Shown one piece after another: positions 60,573-64,000 of a DNA stretch of 64,000 nucleotides; positions within the stretch are counted from its first letter, which is position 1, and every line of letters starts with the position of its first letter. The notes under the pieces were generated by a model. That model was not told where the DNA came from. It was given only the letters and a program-made list of their open reading frames with translations, and searched no databases. The DNA is from Lachnospiraceae bacterium. Lineage in GTDB: Bacteria > Bacillota > Clostridia > Lachnospirales > Lachnospiraceae. Made by a program: the position numbers and the translations under genes. Where the stretch lies: the NCBI GenBank assembly GCA_015056765.1, contig SVFQ01000007.1:62001-126000 (forward strand), in the 5' to 3' direction.

Positions 60573-61697
60573 ATGGATTTACTGGAACTAAGAAATCAAA
60601 TTGACGCCATCGATCGGGAAATCGTAGACCTGTACGAGAAACGTATGCAGATTTCCGAGCAGGTGGCTGATTACAAAATCAAGACCGGTAAGAAAGTCTT
60701 CGACAGGACCAGGGAAGAGGAGAAACTGGAAACCTTACGAGGCCTTACCCACAACGACTTTAACAGACATGGTGTGCAGGAACTTTTCGAGCAGATTATG
60801 TCTATGAGTAGAAAATTGCAGTACCAACGCCTGACAGAAGAGGGCGTACTTGGCAAGCTGCCATTTATCGAACTGGATCAGCTGGAGACAAAAGGCGCCA
60901 GAGTGGTATTCCAGGGAGCAGACGGAGCCTATTCTCAGGCGGCATTGCATCAGTTTTTCGGAGATGTAAAAAGCTTCCACGTGGAGACTTTCCGAGATGC
61001 CATGGAATCCATCGAAGAGGGAAGTGCAGACTTTGCAGTGCTACCCATTGAAAATTCCACAGCAGGAAATGTCAGCGAAATCTACGACCTTTTGGTAGAA
61101 TTTGAAAACTATATCGTAGGGGAGCAGATCATCCCTATTGAGCATTGCCTTATGGCTTGCCCGGGCACCAAGATAGAAGACATCGAGAGAGTATACTCTC
61201 ATCCACAGTCTCTCATGCAAAGTACCAGATTCCTGCGGGACCATGCAAACTGGGAGCAGATCACCATGAAGAACAACGCCTTTGCAGCACAAAAGGTGGC
61301 AGAGGATAAGGATATCCACCAGGCAGCCATTGCCAGCGCCTATGCGGCAGAGTTTTATGGCCTGGAAGTGTTGAAGAAGGGAGTCAATCAGTCAAAACTG
61401 AACGCCACCAGATTCATCATCGTGACCAATCAGAAGGTCTTTTTAAAGACTTCTAACAAGATTAGCATTTGCTTTGAACTGCCTCACGAAAGCGGTTCGT
61501 TGTATCATATGCTTTCTCACTTCATCTATAACAATCTGAACATGACGAAGATTTCGTCCAGACCAATTGAAGATAGAAGTTGGGAGTATCGTTTCTTCAT
61601 CGACTTCGACGGAAACCTTTCCGACGGAGCTGTGAAGAATGCATTAAGGGGCATCCGAGAGGAAGCTCGCAACATGAAGATTCTCGGGAATTATTAG
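60573..61697 (+). CDS. pheA: Bifunctional chorismate mutase/prephenate dehydratase
   Basis: Three domains in 374 residues: N-terminal AroQ chorismate mutase (LLELRNQIDAIDREIVDLYEKR, residues about 3-85), prephenate dehydratase (VFQGADGAYSQAALHQFFG, NSTAGNVSEIYDLL, NATRFIIV) and a C-terminal ACT domain (ESGSLYHMLSHF, ISSRPIEDRSWEYRFF) that binds phenylalanine for feedback inhibition. It makes phenylpyruvate from chorismate. The start follows CAGGAAGGA. No T-box or leader is seen upstream, so control may rest on the ACT domain. Confidence 0.96.
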   Translation: MDLLELRNQIDAIDREIVDLYEKRMQISEQVADYKIKTGKKVFDRTREEEKLETLRGLTHNDFNRHGVQELFEQIMSMSRKLQYQRLTEEGVLGKLPFIELDQLETKGARVVFQGADGAYSQAALHQFFGDVKSFHVETFRDAMESIEEGSADFAVLPIENSTAGNVSEIYDLLVEFENYIVGEQIIPIEHCLMACPGTKIEDIERVYSHPQSLMQSTRFLRDHANWEQITMKNNAFAAQKVAEDKDIHQAAIASAYAAEFYGLEVLKKGVNQSKLNATRFIIVTNQKVFLKTSNKISICFELPHESGSLYHMLSHFIYNNLNMTKISSRPIEDRSWEYRFFIDFDGNLSDGAVKNALRGIREEARNMKILGNY

Positions 61698-61728
61698 TGG
61701 TATTGGGGAATACTAAGGAGAAGGACAC

Positions 61729-63270
61729 ATGAAAACATTTGCAGCAATCGACGTAGGTTCCTACGAGCTGGAGATGAAACTTTTTGAGTACTCGGCAAAA
61801 CGAGGCATCAAAGAAATCGATGATCTAAAAAAACGGCTGGACCTGGGTACGGAAGCCTATCTCACAGGGAGACTCTCCCCGGAGAAAATCGACGACCTGT
61901 GTGAGCGTTTGTCTGACTTTGCCAAAGTCATGAAAACCTATCAGGTGGAAGAGTACGTGGCTTACGGTACCAGTGCCATCCGGGATACGAAGAATACAAG
62001 AATTCTGCTAGACCTGATCAAACAAAGAACAGGTATCTCTATCACTGTGCTCAGCAATTCCGAGCAACGTTTCGTAGACTTAAAATCCGTAGCATCCATG
62101 AAAGAAACCTTCCAGGAGACCATCAGTAAAAGCGCTTTGGTCATTGACATTGGAGGGGGCAGTATCCAGCTTTCTCTCTTCCGAGAGGGAAGGCTAAGAG
62201 CTACGCAAAATCTAAAACTGGGGGTACTGCGTCTTAGAGAGCGCCTTTTGCGCCTCAATGCCGGTATCACCAAGATGGAAGGGCTGATAGAAGAAATCGT
62301 TTTAGCCCAAATGGATGTCTTTTGCAAACTCTATCTGCCGGAAAAAGAAAAGGTAGAGAACATCATTCTCATCGATGACTATCTGGCCGGGATTTTCCGG
62401 AATCCTGCGGTGACCCATGACCATCCGGGATTCCTTCCTACAAAGGAGATGGAAAAGCTCATGGGGGATATGGAGGAGAAGAACCTGCCGGAAATGGCAA
62501 GAGCCCTGGAGATTCCACAGGACCAGGCATTGCTTTTCTTTATCAATGCTGTCATGGTCCGAGTGCTGGTGCGTACGGTGGGAGGCAAGAAAATCTGGGC
62601 GCCGGGCATGACTCTGTGCGATGGTATCATGTACGAGTATGCCCAAAAACACAAGCTAATCAGTGAATCCCATGACTTTGAAGCGGATATCCTTTCCTCG
62701 GCATATCATATCAGCAAACGCTACATGGGTAGTAAAAAGCGAGGGGAGACATTAGAGGCCATTGCCCTTAATATCTATGACACCATGAAGAAAGTCCATG
62801 GTCTGGGAAAAAGAGAGAGACTCCTGTTGCAGCTTTCTGCCATTCTCCATGACTGTGGAAAGTACATTAGCATGGTAAATTTAGGAGAATGCTCCTATAA
62901 CATTGTTATGTCAACCGAAATATTAGGACTTTCTCATTTAGAACGAGAAATTATAGCCTATGTGGTGCGCTTTAACCACACACCATTTCAATATTTCCAT
63001 GAATTAGAGCGTACTACTACGCTGACGGAGGAAGCATATCTGATCGTCACAAAGCTGACCGCCATCCTTCGTGTAGCCAACGCTTTGGATCGAAGCCATA
63101 AGCAGAAATTCAAGGATGTGAAGATGCAGCGGAAGGATAACAGACTGGTTATTATACTAGACTCCGACGAAGACATCACCTTAGAGAAAGGTCTCTTTAA
63201 AAACAGAGCTGCTTTCTTCGAGGAAGTCTTTTCCGTAAAACCAGTGATTCGTAGAAAGGACAGGCTATGA
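61729..63270 (+). CDS. ppx: Exopolyphosphatase/guanosine pentaphosphatase (Ppx/GppA) with C-terminal HD domain
   Basis: An actin-like ATPase-fold phosphohydrolase of 513 residues. N-terminal AAIDVGSYELEMKLFE, phosphate loop VIDIGGGSIQLSLF (about residue 139) and a C-terminal HD-like part (LSAILHDCGKYISM, about residue 373). Ppx removes terminal phosphate from polyphosphate; the GppA activity on pppGpp is possible and cannot be told apart. The gene overlaps ppk by 4 bases (ATGA), which strongly supports the polyphosphate link. RBS AAGGAGAAGG precedes the ATG. Confidence 0.9.
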   Translation: MKTFAAIDVGSYELEMKLFEYSAKRGIKEIDDLKKRLDLGTEAYLTGRLSPEKIDDLCERLSDFAKVMKTYQVEEYVAYGTSAIRDTKNTRILLDLIKQRTGISITVLSNSEQRFVDLKSVASMKETFQETISKSALVIDIGGGSIQLSLFREGRLRATQNLKLGVLRLRERLLRLNAGITKMEGLIEEIVLAQMDVFCKLYLPEKEKVENIILIDDYLAGIFRNPAVTHDHPGFLPTKEMEKLMGDMEEKNLPEMARALEIPQDQALLFFINAVMVRVLVRTVGGKKIWAPGMTLCDGIMYEYAQKHKLISESHDFEADILSSAYHISKRYMGSKKRGETLEAIALNIYDTMKKVHGLGKRERLLLQLSAILHDCGKYISMVNLGECSYNIVMSTEILGLSHLEREIIAYVVRFNHTPFQYFHELERTTTLTEEAYLIVTKLTAILRVANALDRSHKQKFKDVKMQRKDNRLVIILDSDEDITLEKGLFKNRAAFFEEVFSVKPVIRRKDRL

Positions 63271-64000
63271 AAGAATCCAGTAAGTATACAAATCCCGAAT
63301 ACTTTACCAATCGTGAATTAAGCTGGCTGCTCTTTAATCGCCGTATCCTGGGGGAAGCAAAGGATGTAAAGACGCCTTTTATGGAGCGTTTGAAATTCTT
63401 AAGTATCACCAGTTCCAATTTAGATGAATTCTTTATGGTGCGGGTGGCCTCCCTAAAAGATATGGTAAATGCCGGCTATCGAAAGAAGGATATCGCAGGT
63501 ATGACCGCCAAACAGCAGCTTACTGCTGTGATGGCAGACACCCACGACTTCGTAAAGGAACAATACAATGTCTATGAGAAGCAATTGCTTCCGGGGTTGG
63601 AAGAAAATGGTTTACATATTATCAGAAACCATGAAGACCTGACCTCTAACCAGGGAAAGTATGTGGATCACTACTTCATGGAGGAAGTGTATCCGGTGCT
63701 CACCCCTATGGCAGTGGATTCCTCCAGACCTTTTCCTTTGATTCGGAATAAAACTCTGAATCTAGGCGCCTTGGTGAAGAAAAAAACCGGCGGCAAAGAA
63801 TTGGAATTTGCCACAGTACAGGTCCCAAGCGTATTGCCCCGCGTGGTAGTGGTGCCGGGAGATGTGGAGAATCAGATTCAGGTGATTTTCTTGGAGGAAA
63901 TCATCGAAAGAAATATGGGAAAACTGTTCCTGAACTATGATATCGTCAGTTCCGGACCTTTCCGCATCATGCGAAATGCTGACTTTAGCATAGACGAAGA
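63267..64000 (+). CDS. ppk: Polyphosphate kinase PPK1, N-terminal part
   Basis: Begins ATG at 63267 overlapping the ppx stop (ATGA) and runs off the window. The start has the PPK1 N-terminus: YTNRELSWLLFNRRIL-like sequence, LKFLSITSSNLDEFFMVRVA and VYPVLTPMAVDSSRPFPLI. The catalytic His residues lie downstream of the window. It makes polyphosphate from ATP, in a pair with the exopolyphosphatase. Confidence 0.93.
   Translation, partial: MKESSKYTNPEYFTNRELSWLLFNRRILGEAKDVKTPFMERLKFLSITSSNLDEFFMVRVASLKDMVNAGYRKKDIAGMTAKQQLTAVMADTHDFVKEQYNVYEKQLLPGLEENGLHIIRNHEDLTSNQGKYVDHYFMEEVYPVLTPMAVDSSRPFPLIRNKTLNLGALVKKKTGGKELEFATVQVPSVLPRVVVVPGDVENQIQVIFLEEIIERNMGKLFLNYDIVSSGPFRIMRNADFSIDE

Overview
The window looks like a chromosomal segment of a Gram-positive anaerobe of the Clostridia, most likely a Lachnospiraceae-type gut bacterium; I do not assign a genus. 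The reasons are the dgt-dnaG-rpoD-trmK-nif3 order, a 414-residue RpoD, the TGS-nucleoside kinase, the ECF pantothenate transporter, rubrerythrin, meso-diaminopimelate dehydrogenase, T-box regulation, AGGAGG-type ribosome binding sites and many ABC sugar transporters. I saw no prophage, insertion sequence, CRISPR array, rRNA or tRNA gene. Both ends cut genes (a dGTPase on the left, polyphosphate kinase on the right).

Layout. 1-7 kb holds housekeeping replication, transcription and tRNA-modification genes, then RNase P RNA (7.0-7.35 kb) and a small membrane-anchored trypsin-like protease. 8-15.3 kb is a galactoside uptake locus: binding protein, two permeases, a LacI-type regulator and a GH35 beta-galactosidase, behind a promoter with operator-like palindromes. 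15.4-16.5 kb (minus strand) is a cyclase-family hydrolase behind a Met/Cys-rich leader peptide and an attenuator. 16.6-27 kb is a mix: a lipoprotein, panT-coaBC, rubrerythrin, a DUF2804 protein, a diguanylate cyclase, a MerR-YbjQ pair and a MATE pump. 27-33.4 kb has a chemoreceptor, two metal-type G3E GTPases (one with a His/Asp/Cys repeat tail, one fused to a DUF1980-like domain), a YlmH-like protein and a membrane protein with an 11-residue repeat tail. 33.4-36.7 kb is a T-box controlled tryptophan-type ABC transporter. 36.8-42 kb has ddh, a LysR regulator and metQNI-msrA. 42-49 kb has a large J-domain/TPR protein and a heterodimeric ABC exporter behind a leader peptide and terminator. 49-57.8 kb is an arabinoside locus: GH51, LacI, GH127, ABC transporter. 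57.8-64 kb has pyrBI behind a pyrL-like attenuator, a DUF5050 protein, pheA, ppx and ppk.

The common thread is RNA-level control. Four operons (the cyclase, trpXYZ, the ABC exporter, pyrBI) have a promoter, a leader and an intrinsic terminator before the first structural gene, and three of these carry a translatable leader peptide. The two sugar loci have operator-like palindromes at the predicted transcription starts next to their own LacI regulators. The LysR-met and MerR-YbjQ units also show palindromes placed as expected for autoregulation.

Start codons were chosen by ribosome binding site position and family length. Promoters are -35/-10 matches with stated spacing and no experimental support. 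Functions come from motifs and family knowledge recalled without a database search.
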